Assembly: GCA_966211215.1 (NCBI GenBank) | Contig: CBIHNR010000003.1 | Location: 1-64,000 of the forward strand | Length of the DNA: 64,000 nucleotides | Source: Desertivirga sp966211215 | GTDB lineage: Bacteria; Bacteroidota; Bacteroidia; Sphingobacteriales; Sphingobacteriaceae | Reading direction: 5' to 3' | Shown: positions 17,791 to 26,647 of the stretch, piece after piece | How positions within the stretch are numbered: position 1 is the first letter of the stretch | Layout: each line of letters starts with the position of its first letter | Program-made: the position numbers and the translations under genes | Notes under the pieces: model-generated | Database searches by the model: none | The model's input: only the letters and a program-made list of their open reading frames with translations | What the model was told of the DNA's origin: nothing

Positions 17791-17843
17791 TAGTCAAGTT
17801 TTAGGCTTAAAACTTGACTAAAGGTTTTCTTAGTCAAGTTTTA
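17791..17843. repeat. Palindromic repeat cluster upstream of fic
   Basis: Three copies of TAGTCAAGTTTTA or its complement: 17791-17803, 17808-17820 (inverted, perfect 13-bp dyad with 4-nt spacer) and 17831-17843. It occupies the promoter region of the leftward fic gene, 30 bp upstream of its ATG. The part 17810-17843 matches 16597-16630 in 32 of 34 bases. An operator array for the Fic protein's winged helix, or the borders of a mobile cassette, are both possible. Confidence 0.8.
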
Positions 17844-17903
17844 TCCCACCAAAACTTAATTTATCTTGTTTTGATGATTTTACGGCCATGTTAAAGATGT
17901 TGT

Positions 17904-17911
17904 TAACTTTG
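17904..17911 (+). promoter_or_regulatory. Putative -7 box of polA
   Basis: An exact TAnnTTTG match, TAACTTTG, ends 36 bases before the polA ATG. A correctly spaced TTTG at -33 is not seen. Confidence 0.35.
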
Positions 17912-17947
17912 GCATCGGTGTACCACATTTAATTGGTGTAATCATTA

Positions 17948-20761
17948 ATGGAATCACAAACTAAAAAACTCTTTCTTTTGGATGGGATGGCCCTCATGTA
18001 CCGGGCTCATTTCGCATTAAGCAAAAATCCTCGTTTTACATCTAATGGGATAAATACTTCAGCCGTTATGGGTTTTACCAATACCTTGCTCGAAGTTCTT
18101 AGGAAAGAAAAACCTACACACCTGGCGGTAGTATTTGATACTGATGCACCTACAGAACGACATACAGATTTTACGGATTATAAAGCACATCGTGAGGCAA
18201 TGCCCGAAGATCTTTCTGCTGCTATGCCCTATGTAATTAAGGTAATTGAGGGATTTAATATACCGGTTATTACATCTGATGGGTACGAGGCTGATGACAT
18301 TATAGGTACGCTTGCAAAAAAGGCGGAGCAGGAAGGTTTTACCGTTTATTGCATGACTCCCGATAAGGATTTCGCCCAATTGGTGTCTGATAAGATCTTT
18401 ATTTATAAGCCTGCACGAATGGGCAATGAAATGGAGATCCTGGGTGTTCCCGAAGTTTTGGCAAAGTGGGAAGTGGAGCGAGTTGATCAGGTTATAGACA
18501 TTTTGGGATTATGGGGAGATGCCGTTGACAATATTCCGGGAATTCCTGGAATTGGTGAGAAAACAGCAAAGGCCCTGATTAAGCAGTATGGGTCAATCGA
18601 AAATATTATAGCTAATAGCCACGAGCTTAAAGGCAAGCAACGCGAAAACGTAGAGAATTTTGCAGAACAGGGTTTAATCTCTAAAAAGTTGGCTACGATA
18701 TTGTTGGATGCGCCGGTAGAATTAGATGTGGAGGCTTTACAGATTAATCCGCCTAGCCGGGAGAAGTTGGAGCCGCTGTTTCTTGAACTGGAGTTTAGAA
18801 CTATCGGCAAGCGCGTTTTCGGGGAAGATTTAAGTGTTACCGAGGTTAAGCAAGCATCTTATGGCCAACAAACTGATTTATTCGGGCAGCCAACTGAACA
18901 GGTGGTTGTTGTAAAAACCGAAACCATCGTTGAACCGCTTACGCCAACTAAAAATATACATAATACCCCGCATGAGTATCATTTAGCCGATACCAAAGAA
19001 AAACGGGCGAAGCTTATCGCATTATTAGAAAAACAATCAGCAATCTGCTTAGACGTAGAAACCACTTGTTTGGACGCTAACGATTGCGAGTTGGTTGGGA
19101 TGTCCTTCTCTGTAAAGCCCGGTGAGGCCTTTTACGTTCCGATGCCACTTGCTCAAGACGAATGCTGCGTTATTGTGGAAGAATTTAAGCCCGTTCTTGA
19201 AAATTCTGAGATTCGCAAAATCGGCCAGAATCTTAAATACGACATCCTGGTGCTTAACTGGTATGGTATACAGATAAAAGGCGAGCTGTTCGATACCATG
19301 TTGGCTCATTATTTAATCGATCCGGATACTCGACACAATATGGATATTCTGGCTGAGAACTTTCTGGGCTATTCGCCAATTCCAATAACATCATTAATTG
19401 GTGCAAAAGGGAAGGCTCAATTAAATATGCGCGACGCGGAGCTTGAAAAAATTAAAGATTACGCTTCAGAAGACGCAGATATAACCCTCCAGCTAAAAGA
19501 CGTTTTTGAACCCACTCTTATTAAAGCTAACGCGGCTAAGCTCGCCAAAGAAATTGAAAATCCGCTTATTTATGTACTGGCCGATATGGAGCGCGAAGGG
19601 GTAAAAATAGATAAAGATGCACTCGGCGAATACTCTCAACAAATTGAAAAAGATGTAAGGCAATTAGAGTTGTCCATTTATGAGAAAGCTGGAGTTCGTT
19701 TTAATATTGCTTCGCCAAAACAGCTCGGGGAGGTACTGTTTGAGAAGTTACAATTAGATCCGAAGGCTAAAAAGACAAAGACAGGGCAGTATCAAACAGG
19801 CGAGGATATTCTATTGAACCTCGCTTCAAAAAGTGATATCGTTCAGGATATCCTTGATTTCAGGCAATTGCAAAAGTTGAAGTCAACTTACGTAGATGCT
19901 TTGCCATTAATGATTAATCCGAAAACGGGAAGAGTTCATACTTCTTATAATCAGGCGGTTGCGGCCACCGGCCGATTGAGTTCCAATAATCCGAACCTTC
20001 AAAATATTCCAATTCGTACGGATAGGGGTAAAGAGGTACGGCGTGCTTTTATACCTCGCGATGAAAATCATGTGCTACTATCCGCAGATTATTCCCAAAT
20101 AGAGCTGAGGCTAATAGCGGAAATCAGCAAGGATGCCAATATGATGGACGCATTTTTGAACGGATTAGATATTCATACGGCAACGGCAGCAAAAGTATAT
20201 GGTAAGGCTTTGGATGAAGTAGATTCAACAATGCGCAGAAATGCCAAGGCTGTTAACTTTGGAATAATTTATGGCCAGTCTGCCTTTGGTTTGTCTCAAA
20301 ATCTGGGAATTCCCCGCAAAGAGGCGGCAGAAATAATTGAAGAATATTTCCGCCAATATTCGGGCATAAAGGCATATATGAGCGATACGATGAATTTTGC
20401 CAGGGAAAACGGCTACGTGCAGACCTTAATGGGAAGAAGGCGTTACTTGCGGGATATTAATTCGGCAAATGCTACTGTGAGAGGTTTTGCAGAACGAAAT
20501 GCCATCAACGCGCCTATTCAAGGTTCTGCTGCAGATATGATCAAAATTGCTATGATCAATATTCACCGCGATATGAAGGAACAACAACTTCAATCCAAAA
20601 TGACAATGCAAGTGCATGACGAGTTGGTGTTCGATGTAATTAAATCGGAAGTTGATCAGGTAAAAAAGATTATAGAACACCGTATGAAAACAGCTATTAC
20701 CACCAAAGTGCCCATTATTGTAGAGGTCGGAGAGGGTTTAAACTGGCTTGAAGCACATTAA
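17948..20761 (+). CDS. polA: DNA polymerase I
   Basis: A 937-residue family A polymerase for Okazaki-fragment maturation and repair. Domains in order: 5'-3' flap exonuclease (about 1-295, with DTDAPTERH and EADDIIG), 3'-5' exonuclease (about 345-530) whose proofreading residues look intact (LDVETT, and YASEDAD for motif III), and the polymerase domain (about 560-937) with motif A DYSQIELR, motif B RRNAKAVNFGIIYG and motif C QVHDELV. All three activities should be functional. It ends at a strong terminator. Confidence 0.97.
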   Translation: MESQTKKLFLLDGMALMYRAHFALSKNPRFTSNGINTSAVMGFTNTLLEVLRKEKPTHLAVVFDTDAPTERHTDFTDYKAHREAMPEDLSAAMPYVIKVIEGFNIPVITSDGYEADDIIGTLAKKAEQEGFTVYCMTPDKDFAQLVSDKIFIYKPARMGNEMEILGVPEVLAKWEVERVDQVIDILGLWGDAVDNIPGIPGIGEKTAKALIKQYGSIENIIANSHELKGKQRENVENFAEQGLISKKLATILLDAPVELDVEALQINPPSREKLEPLFLELEFRTIGKRVFGEDLSVTEVKQASYGQQTDLFGQPTEQVVVVKTETIVEPLTPTKNIHNTPHEYHLADTKEKRAKLIALLEKQSAICLDVETTCLDANDCELVGMSFSVKPGEAFYVPMPLAQDECCVIVEEFKPVLENSEIRKIGQNLKYDILVLNWYGIQIKGELFDTMLAHYLIDPDTRHNMDILAENFLGYSPIPITSLIGAKGKAQLNMRDAELEKIKDYASEDADITLQLKDVFEPTLIKANAAKLAKEIENPLIYVLADMEREGVKIDKDALGEYSQQIEKDVRQLELSIYEKAGVRFNIASPKQLGEVLFEKLQLDPKAKKTKTGQYQTGEDILLNLASKSDIVQDILDFRQLQKLKSTYVDALPLMINPKTGRVHTSYNQAVAATGRLSSNNPNLQNIPIRTDRGKEVRRAFIPRDENHVLLSADYSQIELRLIAEISKDANMMDAFLNGLDIHTATAAKVYGKALDEVDSTMRRNAKAVNFGIIYGQSAFGLSQNLGIPRKEAAEIIEEYFRQYSGIKAYMSDTMNFARENGYVQTLMGRRRYLRDINSANATVRGFAERNAINAPIQGSAADMIKIAMINIHRDMKEQQLQSKMTMQVHDELVFDVIKSEVDQVKKIIEHRMKTAITTKVPIIVEVGEGLNWLEAH

Positions 20762-20828
20762 AACTGCGTTTTTGATTGGAAATATCTCAATGTAAACCAG
20801 ATTAATTATAAATTATTGTAAAACTGCT

Positions 20829-20858
20829 AAAACCCTCCAAAAAGTGGAGGGTTTTTTT
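20829..20858 (+). terminator. Rho-independent terminator after polA
   Basis: An 11-bp stem AAAACCCTCCA (20829-20839) / TGGAGGGTTTT (20845-20855) with a 5-nt loop and a run of seven T. Confidence 0.9.
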
Positions 20859-20888
20859 GTTTAACCGAAATATTATTTCTTAACTTTC
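20856..20888 (+). promoter_or_regulatory. Putative glgA promoter
   Basis: A -33 TTTG (20856-20859) and a -7 TAACTTTC (20881-20888; seven of eight match TAnnTTTG) are 21 nt apart, which is the spacing of Bacteroidota housekeeping promoters. The glgA ATG follows 19 bases later. The -33 box lies in the T run of the polA terminator. Confidence 0.45.
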
Positions 20889-20907
20889 AAACCATCAAAC
20901 AGACTCT

Positions 20908-22326
20908 ATGAATGTAATTCACCTTAGCGCAGAATGCTATCCGGTGGCAAAAGCGGGCGGCCTTGGCGACGTTGTAAGTGCCCTCCCAAAGTATCAGCAG
21001 CTAGCGGGTATTTCCGCAATTGTCGTACTGCCGTATTACGACAGAAAGTTTACTCAGGAAAACGATTTCGATGTTATTCTCGAATCTGAGTTTGAAATGG
21101 ATGGCGCTACACTTCAGTTTCAAGTTCTGAAAGAAACTACAGATAAATTAGGCTTTCCCTTGCATTTAATCAGGATACCGGGACTTTTGGACCGTCCCGA
21201 AATATATTGTTATCCAGATGAGACAGAGCAATTCCTGGCATTTCAATTAGCTTTTTTAGAATGGTTAACCTTTTTCCGTATCAGGCCAGATGTTATACAT
21301 TGCCATGACCACCATACAGGCCTGGTGCCATTTTTTTTAAACCATGCAATAAAATATAGTGAGTACTCTGATATCAGGACGGTGTTAACTATACATAATG
21401 CGCAATATCAGGGATGGATTGGATGGGAAAAATTCTACTACCTTCCAGAAATCGACACAGAGAAGATCGGAATGCTTGAATGGGGAGATTGTATCAACCC
21501 CTTGGCTGCTGCCGTTAAATGTTGCTGGGCTTATACTGCCGTCTCGCCGAGTTATTTAAAAGAGCTGACGTATCATTCAAATGGATTGGAATCGCTGTTT
21601 GAAGCAGAAGAAGCAAAGGGTGTAGGCATTATTAATGGGATTGATACAGATATCTGGAATCCTGAGACTGACCCGATGATAGCAGTTAATTACAATATCG
21701 ATTCGGTTTCGGAAAAGAAGCATGAAAACAAGAAGCTGGTTGCAGAAGAGTTCGGCCTCGATCCGGATAAACCATTGTTCGCTTTTATAGGCCGATTAGT
21801 GGGGGAGAAAGGCGCAGATTTGCTACCCCATGCAATTACCCGAATTCTTACTGAGTATAAAGGCAAAGTAAACATACTAATTCTAGGGTCTGGCGAGCAT
21901 TATATTGAGGATGAGCTTGCAGGCCTGAAAGAAGCCTTCGAAGATGATTACAGCGTTTTTATAGGATATAATGAGGCATTGTCGCATCGTATTTATGCCG
22001 CCGCCGATTTTCTTTTGATGCCTTCCAGAGTTGAGCCATGTGGCTTAAATCAATTGTATTCTTTAAGGTATGGAACCATTCCTATCGTAAGAAGTACAGG
22101 TGGGCTAAAAGATACCGTAATTGATTTCTCTGAACCGGATGGCTACGGAATTTGCTTTGACGACGCCGATTCTGACAGTATTTTTGATGCTGTAGCCCGG
22201 GCTGTTGAATTATATGAAAACACAGGGGAAATTAATTTGTTACGTACCCGTATGATGGCGCTAGATTACTCATGGTACCAATCTGCCAGTCGATATATAG
22301 AACTTTATAACAGCCTTAATATATAA
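20908..22326 (+). CDS. glgA: Glycogen synthase
   Basis: GT5 family ADP-glucose:glycogen glucosyltransferase, 472 residues. The N-terminal ADP-glucose-binding motif is KAGGLGD (residues 15-21), and the C-terminal GT-B domain has the MPSRVEPCGLNQLY catalytic loop and the STGGLKDTV motif. It extends alpha-1,4-glucan chains in the cytosol. glgC starts five bases after its stop codon, so substrate supply and polymerisation are encoded in one operon. Branching and debranching enzymes are not in the window. Confidence 0.95.
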   Translation: MNVIHLSAECYPVAKAGGLGDVVSALPKYQQLAGISAIVVLPYYDRKFTQENDFDVILESEFEMDGATLQFQVLKETTDKLGFPLHLIRIPGLLDRPEIYCYPDETEQFLAFQLAFLEWLTFFRIRPDVIHCHDHHTGLVPFFLNHAIKYSEYSDIRTVLTIHNAQYQGWIGWEKFYYLPEIDTEKIGMLEWGDCINPLAAAVKCCWAYTAVSPSYLKELTYHSNGLESLFEAEEAKGVGIINGIDTDIWNPETDPMIAVNYNIDSVSEKKHENKKLVAEEFGLDPDKPLFAFIGRLVGEKGADLLPHAITRILTEYKGKVNILILGSGEHYIEDELAGLKEAFEDDYSVFIGYNEALSHRIYAAADFLLMPSRVEPCGLNQLYSLRYGTIPIVRSTGGLKDTVIDFSEPDGYGICFDDADSDSIFDAVARAVELYENTGEINLLRTRMMALDYSWYQSASRYIELYNSLNI

Positions 22327-22330
22327 AATC

Positions 22331-23590
22331 ATGTCCAATGTAATCGCCGTAATACTTGGAGGTGGCCAGGGAACCCGCCTTCATCCGCTCACAGCAACAC
22401 GGTCTAAACCTGCTGTTCCTATTGCCGGAAAATACCGTTTGGTAGATATTCCAATTTCGAATTGCCTAAACTCCAGCATTGACAGGATTTTTGTGTTAAC
22501 ACAGTTTAATTCTGCCTCTTTAAACAAGCACATTAAGAACACATATCATTTTAATGTATTTAGTACTGGGTTTGTAGATATCCTCGCCGCAGAACAAACA
22601 CCAACTAACTCCGGTTGGTTTCAGGGAACTGCAGATGCAGTTAGGCAGAGTCTCCATCACTTAAGCCCTTTTGAGTTCGACTATGTGTTAATCCTTTCGG
22701 GAGACCAGTTGTATCAGATGGATTTCAACGATATGATTCAAAAACATATCGAGAAAGGTGCCGATATTTCGGTCGCCACAATTCCGGTGCATGCGCAAGA
22801 AGTCCCAGGTTTTGGTATCATGAAAACTGATGAAAACGACAATATCACAGCTTTCGTTGAAAAACCAAAAACGGATTTCGAGGATTGGGCATCTGAAGTG
22901 AGCCCCGAGATGAAGGCTTTGGGAAGGGTTTACCAGGCTTCAATGGGTATTTATATTTTCAACAGAAAGACTATTTATGACACCCTAACAAACGATCCTC
23001 ACACTGATTTTGGTAAAGAAATTATTCCTGAAGCAATAAGCAGAAGCAAAGTAATTAGTTATCAGTATGAAGGTTATTGGACGGATATTGGTACTATTCC
23101 GTCATTCTTCGAAGCGAATATTGCGTTAACGGACGATATTCCTCTGTTTAATATGTTTGATAAGAGAAGCATTTATTCTCGGCCGCGCATGCTTCCTCCA
23201 TCAAAAATTCAAGGTACAACGCTGGAGAAGACCGTTATTGCCGATGGATGTATCATTCATGCGAGCCGAATTGAGCGTGCTGTAATTGGTATTCGTACCC
23301 GGATTGGAAAAGGCACTACTATAGAAAGTAGCTACATTATGGGAGGCGATTATTACCAAACGCTTGAACAGCTGGAAGAGTCAAAGAAAACAGGAACTCC
23401 AATTATGGGTGTTGGCGAAAGGTGCTATATCAAGAACGCTATTCTAGATAAGAACTGCTATATCGGAAACGATGTGCGGATTAATGGCGGCCCTCACCTT
23501 AAAGATGGTGATTATGATAAGTATACTGTGAGTAGCGGGATTGTTGTTGTGAAGAAATCGGCAGTATTGCCAAACGGAACGGTTATCTAA
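22331..23590 (+). CDS. glgC: Glucose-1-phosphate adenylyltransferase
   Basis: Makes ADP-glucose from glucose-1-phosphate and ATP, the committed step of glycogen synthesis. It shows the nucleotidyltransferase signature GGGQGTRLHPLT (about residues 10-21), the catalytic SGDQLYQMD loop, and a C-terminal left-handed beta-helix with hexapeptide-like repeats. At 419 residues it is full length. It is the second gene of the glgA-glgC operon; the stop codon overlaps the convergent metallo-hydrolase gene by four bases. Confidence 0.95.
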   Translation: MSNVIAVILGGGQGTRLHPLTATRSKPAVPIAGKYRLVDIPISNCLNSSIDRIFVLTQFNSASLNKHIKNTYHFNVFSTGFVDILAAEQTPTNSGWFQGTADAVRQSLHHLSPFEFDYVLILSGDQLYQMDFNDMIQKHIEKGADISVATIPVHAQEVPGFGIMKTDENDNITAFVEKPKTDFEDWASEVSPEMKALGRVYQASMGIYIFNRKTIYDTLTNDPHTDFGKEIIPEAISRSKVISYQYEGYWTDIGTIPSFFEANIALTDDIPLFNMFDKRSIYSRPRMLPPSKIQGTTLEKTVIADGCIIHASRIERAVIGIRTRIGKGTTIESSYIMGGDYYQTLEQLEESKKTGTPIMGVGERCYIKNAILDKNCYIGNDVRINGGPHLKDGDYDKYTVSSGIVVVKKSAVLPNGTVI

Positions 23591-24267
23591 AGTTCGATAG
23601 CCGATCCGATATTTATTAAATTTAGCCGAAGCCCTGCATTAGAGAATTTTTTCAGGGCTTCTTCTTTATCTATCTTGATGTAGCCAAAAGTGTCATAGTG
23701 CATCCCTATAATATTATCGCAATTGATAAATTTAGAGGCCAAAATAGCATCATCGATACCCATTGTAAAATTGTCTCCAATAGGAAGGAAGGCGAAATTG
23801 AAACGGTACATATCTCCAAAGATCCGCATTTCTTGGGTTAAGGCAGTGTCGCCGGCATAGTAGATATTTTTACCTTCTGTTTCAAGGATAAAGCCAGCTG
23901 CGGTTCCGCCGTAAGTGCCATCGGGCAGTGAATTAGAATGTGCTGCAAATACCATCTTAATATTACCAAAATCGAACTTGCGTTGCCCTCCGAGATTCAT
24001 AGGGTGACAGTTGGCTACCCCATGCTTATGAAGCCACACCATAATTTCAAATGAAGATATAACCAGCGCCCCCGTCCGCTTAGCAATAGATACCAGGTCT
24101 GCAGTATGGTCCTCATGTCCGTGAGATACTAGGATATAGTCGGCTTCAATGGAGTTAACATCAATATGTTTTGCCAGCTCGTTAGGGGTGATAAATGGGT
24201 CGAACAGCAATTTTTTGCCAGCGGTTTCCAAAAGAAAGCACGATTGGCCGAAATAGGTAATGTTCAT
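23587..24267 (-). CDS. UPF0173-type metal-dependent hydrolase
   Basis: A 226-residue metallo-beta-lactamase-fold protein. The metal-binding signature HGHEDHTAD is complete, with further metal ligands in AAHSN, AGDTAL and the C-terminal GMHYDTFG. It belongs to the UPF0173/YtkL-like group of uncharacterised hydrolases, and the substrate is unknown. It lies 21 bp downstream of the YbaB gene in the same direction and overlaps glgC by four bases at the convergent ends. Confidence 0.88.
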   Translation of the reverse strand: MNITYFGQSCFLLETAGKKLLFDPFITPNELAKHIDVNSIEADYILVSHGHEDHTADLVSIAKRTGALVISSFEIMVWLHKHGVANCHPMNLGGQRKFDFGNIKMVFAAHSNSLPDGTYGGTAAGFILETEGKNIYYAGDTALTQEMRIFGDMYRFNFAFLPIGDNFTMGIDDAILASKFINCDNIIGMHYDTFGYIKIDKEEALKKFSNAGLRLNLINIGSAIEL

Positions 24268-24288
24268 AACAGCTTTTGAGGATTGAAA

Positions 24289-24594
24289 CTAACCTCCGAA
24301 AAGGTTTCCAAGATTGCCTAGCATAGATTGGCTTACAGCTTGCATTTCGGATTGGTGCACATTTTCGGCCTGGGCTATAGCTTTGTTTAAGGCTACCACA
24401 AGTAGTTCTTCCAGTTCTTCCTTATCAGCTTCTTTAAAGAAACTTTCATCAATGTTAATTGACGTAATTTGTTTGTTGCCGGTAGCTGTAACTTTAATTT
24501 TGCCACTTTCTGCTTCGCCTGTAACGGTGATGTTATCCAGCCTTTTTTTGATCTCTTCAGCCTGTTGCTGAACCTGAAGTAATTTATCGAACAT
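24289..24594 (-). CDS. YbaB/EbfC nucleoid-associated protein
   Basis: A 101-residue DNA-binding protein of the YbaB family. It is a small dimeric protein with an N-terminal coiled helix (MFDKLLQVQQQAEEIKKRL), a central beta region (VTATGNKQITSINID) and a C-terminal helix ending in Gly-rich LGNLGNLFGG. Members bind DNA as a clamp and influence nucleoid structure. Usually the gene neighbours dnaX and recR; here it is followed by the metallo-hydrolase instead. Confidence 0.9.
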   Translation of the reverse strand: MFDKLLQVQQQAEEIKKRLDNITVTGEAESGKIKVTATGNKQITSINIDESFFKEADKEELEELLVVALNKAIAQAENVHQSEMQAVSQSMLGNLGNLFGG

Positions 24595-24640
24595 AAGGTT
24601 GCGCTTTAACTAAATTTTAACAAATGCCTATGGCAAATGT

Positions 24641-25021
24641 TTATAAAGTGTTTCGAATTATGTCTGGAGAAAGTGGCTTGGAAATAAAGCCGTGTACATA
24701 AGAATATGATTGAGACCTTAAAATGTCTTTCTCGTCAACAGAAGAGCTAACGATATAAATTTTAATGGGTTTAGCCAATAAACTTCTAAACACATCAAAT
24801 TTCTCCAGAAAGTCCCAGCCATCAACCACAGGCATATTTAAATCAAGCAATATTACATCAGGCAGAACATCTCCACGGCTATGGTTTTCCTGAAGGAATT
24901 CCAATGCTTTGCCGGCTTCGGTATAACTTTTGAACTCATCGTATATACGATGCTTTTCAATCATTATCTGCGCAATGCGCTGATGTATCGGGTCATCATC
25001 AATTATAAAAACTCTGCTCAT
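24641..25021 (-). CDS. Single-domain response regulator
   Basis: A 126-residue receiver domain with no output domain: acidic pocket DDD (residues 8-10), phospho-acceptor D60 in ILLDLNMP, SSS at the Thr/Ser position and the conserved Lys in ISKPLS. No kinase gene is adjacent, so it is an orphan. Upstream (25113-25129) lies a 17-bp palindrome that could be a regulator site. Role unknown; such proteins often relay phosphoryl groups to hybrid kinases. Confidence 0.85.
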   Translation of the reverse strand: MSRVFIIDDDPIHQRIAQIMIEKHRIYDEFKSYTEAGKALEFLQENHSRGDVLPDVILLDLNMPVVDGWDFLEKFDVFRSLLAKPIKIYIVSSSVDEKDILRSQSYSYVHGFISKPLSPDIIRNTL

Positions 25022-25112
25022 TACCGGTTAAAACCTTGTGTCTATTGAGTGTTTAAAAAGTATTTTGTTGCCTTGCAGTTACTAAATTATAGTATTAGTA
25101 GCAATGCGTTTA

Positions 25113-25129
25113 ACGCATTTAATATACCT
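25113..25129. promoter_or_regulatory. 17-bp palindrome upstream of the REC gene
   Basis: A perfect 8-1-8 palindrome, AATGCGTT-T-AACGCATT, about 92 bp upstream of the leftward REC gene start at 25021. A second, shorter dyad (ATGCA-N4-TGCAT, 25154-25167) follows. These could bind a regulator of either divergent side; nothing identifies it. The rest of 25022-25220 shows no gene. Confidence 0.35.
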
Positions 25130-25220
25130 AAAAAATATTTACAAAACTAACCGATGCAAATATGCATGATTGTGGCAAATAATCAACGCAATGTAGAATA
25201 AAAGAGGAGGAATATCCCCG

Positions 25221-26441
25221 TTAGTCTTCTGATGCGTCTCCACTACCGTTGTATGCTGATTTGCGAACGACTGGCATTCCAACTATTCGAAAAAGCTCGT
25301 CAAGTTGTAACAGGCTCCCATTAGTTAGATTAGTTAACAAAACAATGGTCACATCGTTTGTTAGATCTCGCAAATAAATATGTCTAAAACCATGCCACCA
25401 GCCGGTATGGTAGACGATTTTGTGATCGTTGCCTTCAAATGTCCTCCAGCCATAGCCATAATTAAAGTGTCCGCGGACCAAATTATTATGGCCAGTATAA
25501 GCCGAATCCTGCCAGGCTTTGCTTAATAGTTTGCCTTCTTTTAACGCGTGGCCGAATAGGTATAGATCCTGCACAGTGCTGTAAATACCTTTGTCGCCTA
25601 CAGGCCCGTCTAAAAAATTTTGGACCACAGAGTAGCGCCAGGTGCGGTCATGCCCCACTACATCTGCAGGGATGGTATCGTAAAGAGCCTTAGAAAGTAC
25701 CGCTGTGTTTTTCATCCCGGCTGGAATAAAAATGTTTTCTTTCATGTACTCCGTATAAGATTTACCGGTAACCTTTTCAATTATGGCTGCCAGAACCATA
25801 TAGTTTGAGTTGTTGTAATGAAACAGGCGGTTCGGCTGGGTATATGGTGCCGGCTTTCGTTCGGCAATAAGATTCATTACGTCCGCGTTTGTAATACCTT
25901 TGCGTTGGTTACGCTTTTCTTTACGAAAGATTCCGTCAACAAAGTATACATAGTTCATCATTCCCGAACGGTGGGTGAGTAACATGCGTACGGTTATGCC
26001 GTCGTATGGGAAGTTTGGAAAAAACTCTTTTACATTTTGGTCAAGCTTTAGTTTGCCTTGTTCTACAAGCTGCAAAACTGCCGTGGCGGTCATTGGTTTA
26101 GAAACAGAAGCCAGTTCAAACTTAGAGTTGATATTTAAGCTATCGCGGTGCAGGTAGTCGGCCCAGCCAATAGCATTTTGATAAAGGATTTTTCCTTTGC
26201 TGGCTACTAGCACATTGCCATTAAAGCCCCTGGTTTTATGCAGGCGCTTCATAAATTCATCTATTCTTTTGTCGGCTTTTTCAGGGTCGTAGACTAATAA
26301 TAGACTATCAGACTTATCATCTTCAATAGTTCTTTTAACGGCTTTCTTTTCTTCTGATGTTGAACACGAAATTAGAGTGGATATTGCAAATAAAACTTGA
26401 ACTACGCTTATGCAAAACTTAATCATACGCTTCTGATACAT
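25221..26441 (-). CDS. Serine hydrolase (class C beta-lactamase/DD-peptidase family) lipoprotein
   Basis: A 406-residue exported protein. A lipoprotein signal peptide ends at STLISC (lipobox Cys about residue 26). The catalytic Ser-Lys pair is in SVSK, the Tyr motif in HYNNSNY and the third motif is HTGWWHG. The family includes class C beta-lactamases, D-aminopeptidases and esterases; sequence alone does not tell the substrate, and a role in antibiotic resistance should not be assumed. An alternative ATG lies five codons in (26426). It is transcribed alone. Confidence 0.85.
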   Translation of the reverse strand: MYQKRMIKFCISVVQVLFAISTLISCSTSEEKKAVKRTIEDDKSDSLLLVYDPEKADKRIDEFMKRLHKTRGFNGNVLVASKGKILYQNAIGWADYLHRDSLNINSKFELASVSKPMTATAVLQLVEQGKLKLDQNVKEFFPNFPYDGITVRMLLTHRSGMMNYVYFVDGIFRKEKRNQRKGITNADVMNLIAERKPAPYTQPNRLFHYNNSNYMVLAAIIEKVTGKSYTEYMKENIFIPAGMKNTAVLSKALYDTIPADVVGHDRTWRYSVVQNFLDGPVGDKGIYSTVQDLYLFGHALKEGKLLSKAWQDSAYTGHNNLVRGHFNYGYGWRTFEGNDHKIVYHTGWWHGFRHIYLRDLTNDVTIVLLTNLTNGSLLQLDELFRIVGMPVVRKSAYNGSGDASED

Positions 26442-26618
26442 TCCTTATTTGGTGGAAAATTAGGCATTATTACACTAAACGCCGGAAAAGAGTTTTAAAC
26501 ATGTGCTGATTTAGAATAATTATAAAAAAAAGTAAAGTGCTTTGAGAAAGTAGGCCAGAAAAAAGAAAAAAAGTGCTTCAGGTGTGCTTGAAAATTAATG
26601 TTCAAAGAAAAAAATATC

Positions 26619-26626
26619 TAAGTTTG
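26619..26626 (+). promoter_or_regulatory. Putative fumC -7 box
   Basis: An exact TAnnTTTG match (TAAGTTTG) ends 21 bases before the fumC ATG at 26648. It lies inside the longer open frame that begins at 26573, which argues that this upstream extension is not translated. No clear TTTG at -33 was seen. Confidence 0.4.
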
Positions 26627-26647
26627 CGCACAAAAAATCATAATATC

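Noticed and set aside
25221..26441. Class C beta-lactamase resistance gene
   Set aside because: The catalytic motifs are shared by many serine hydrolases; nothing in the sequence singles out beta-lactamase activity.
26573..26647. 25-codon N-terminal extension of fumC
   Set aside because: It lacks family similarity and contains an exact -7 promoter box; the ATG at 26648 gives the normal length.
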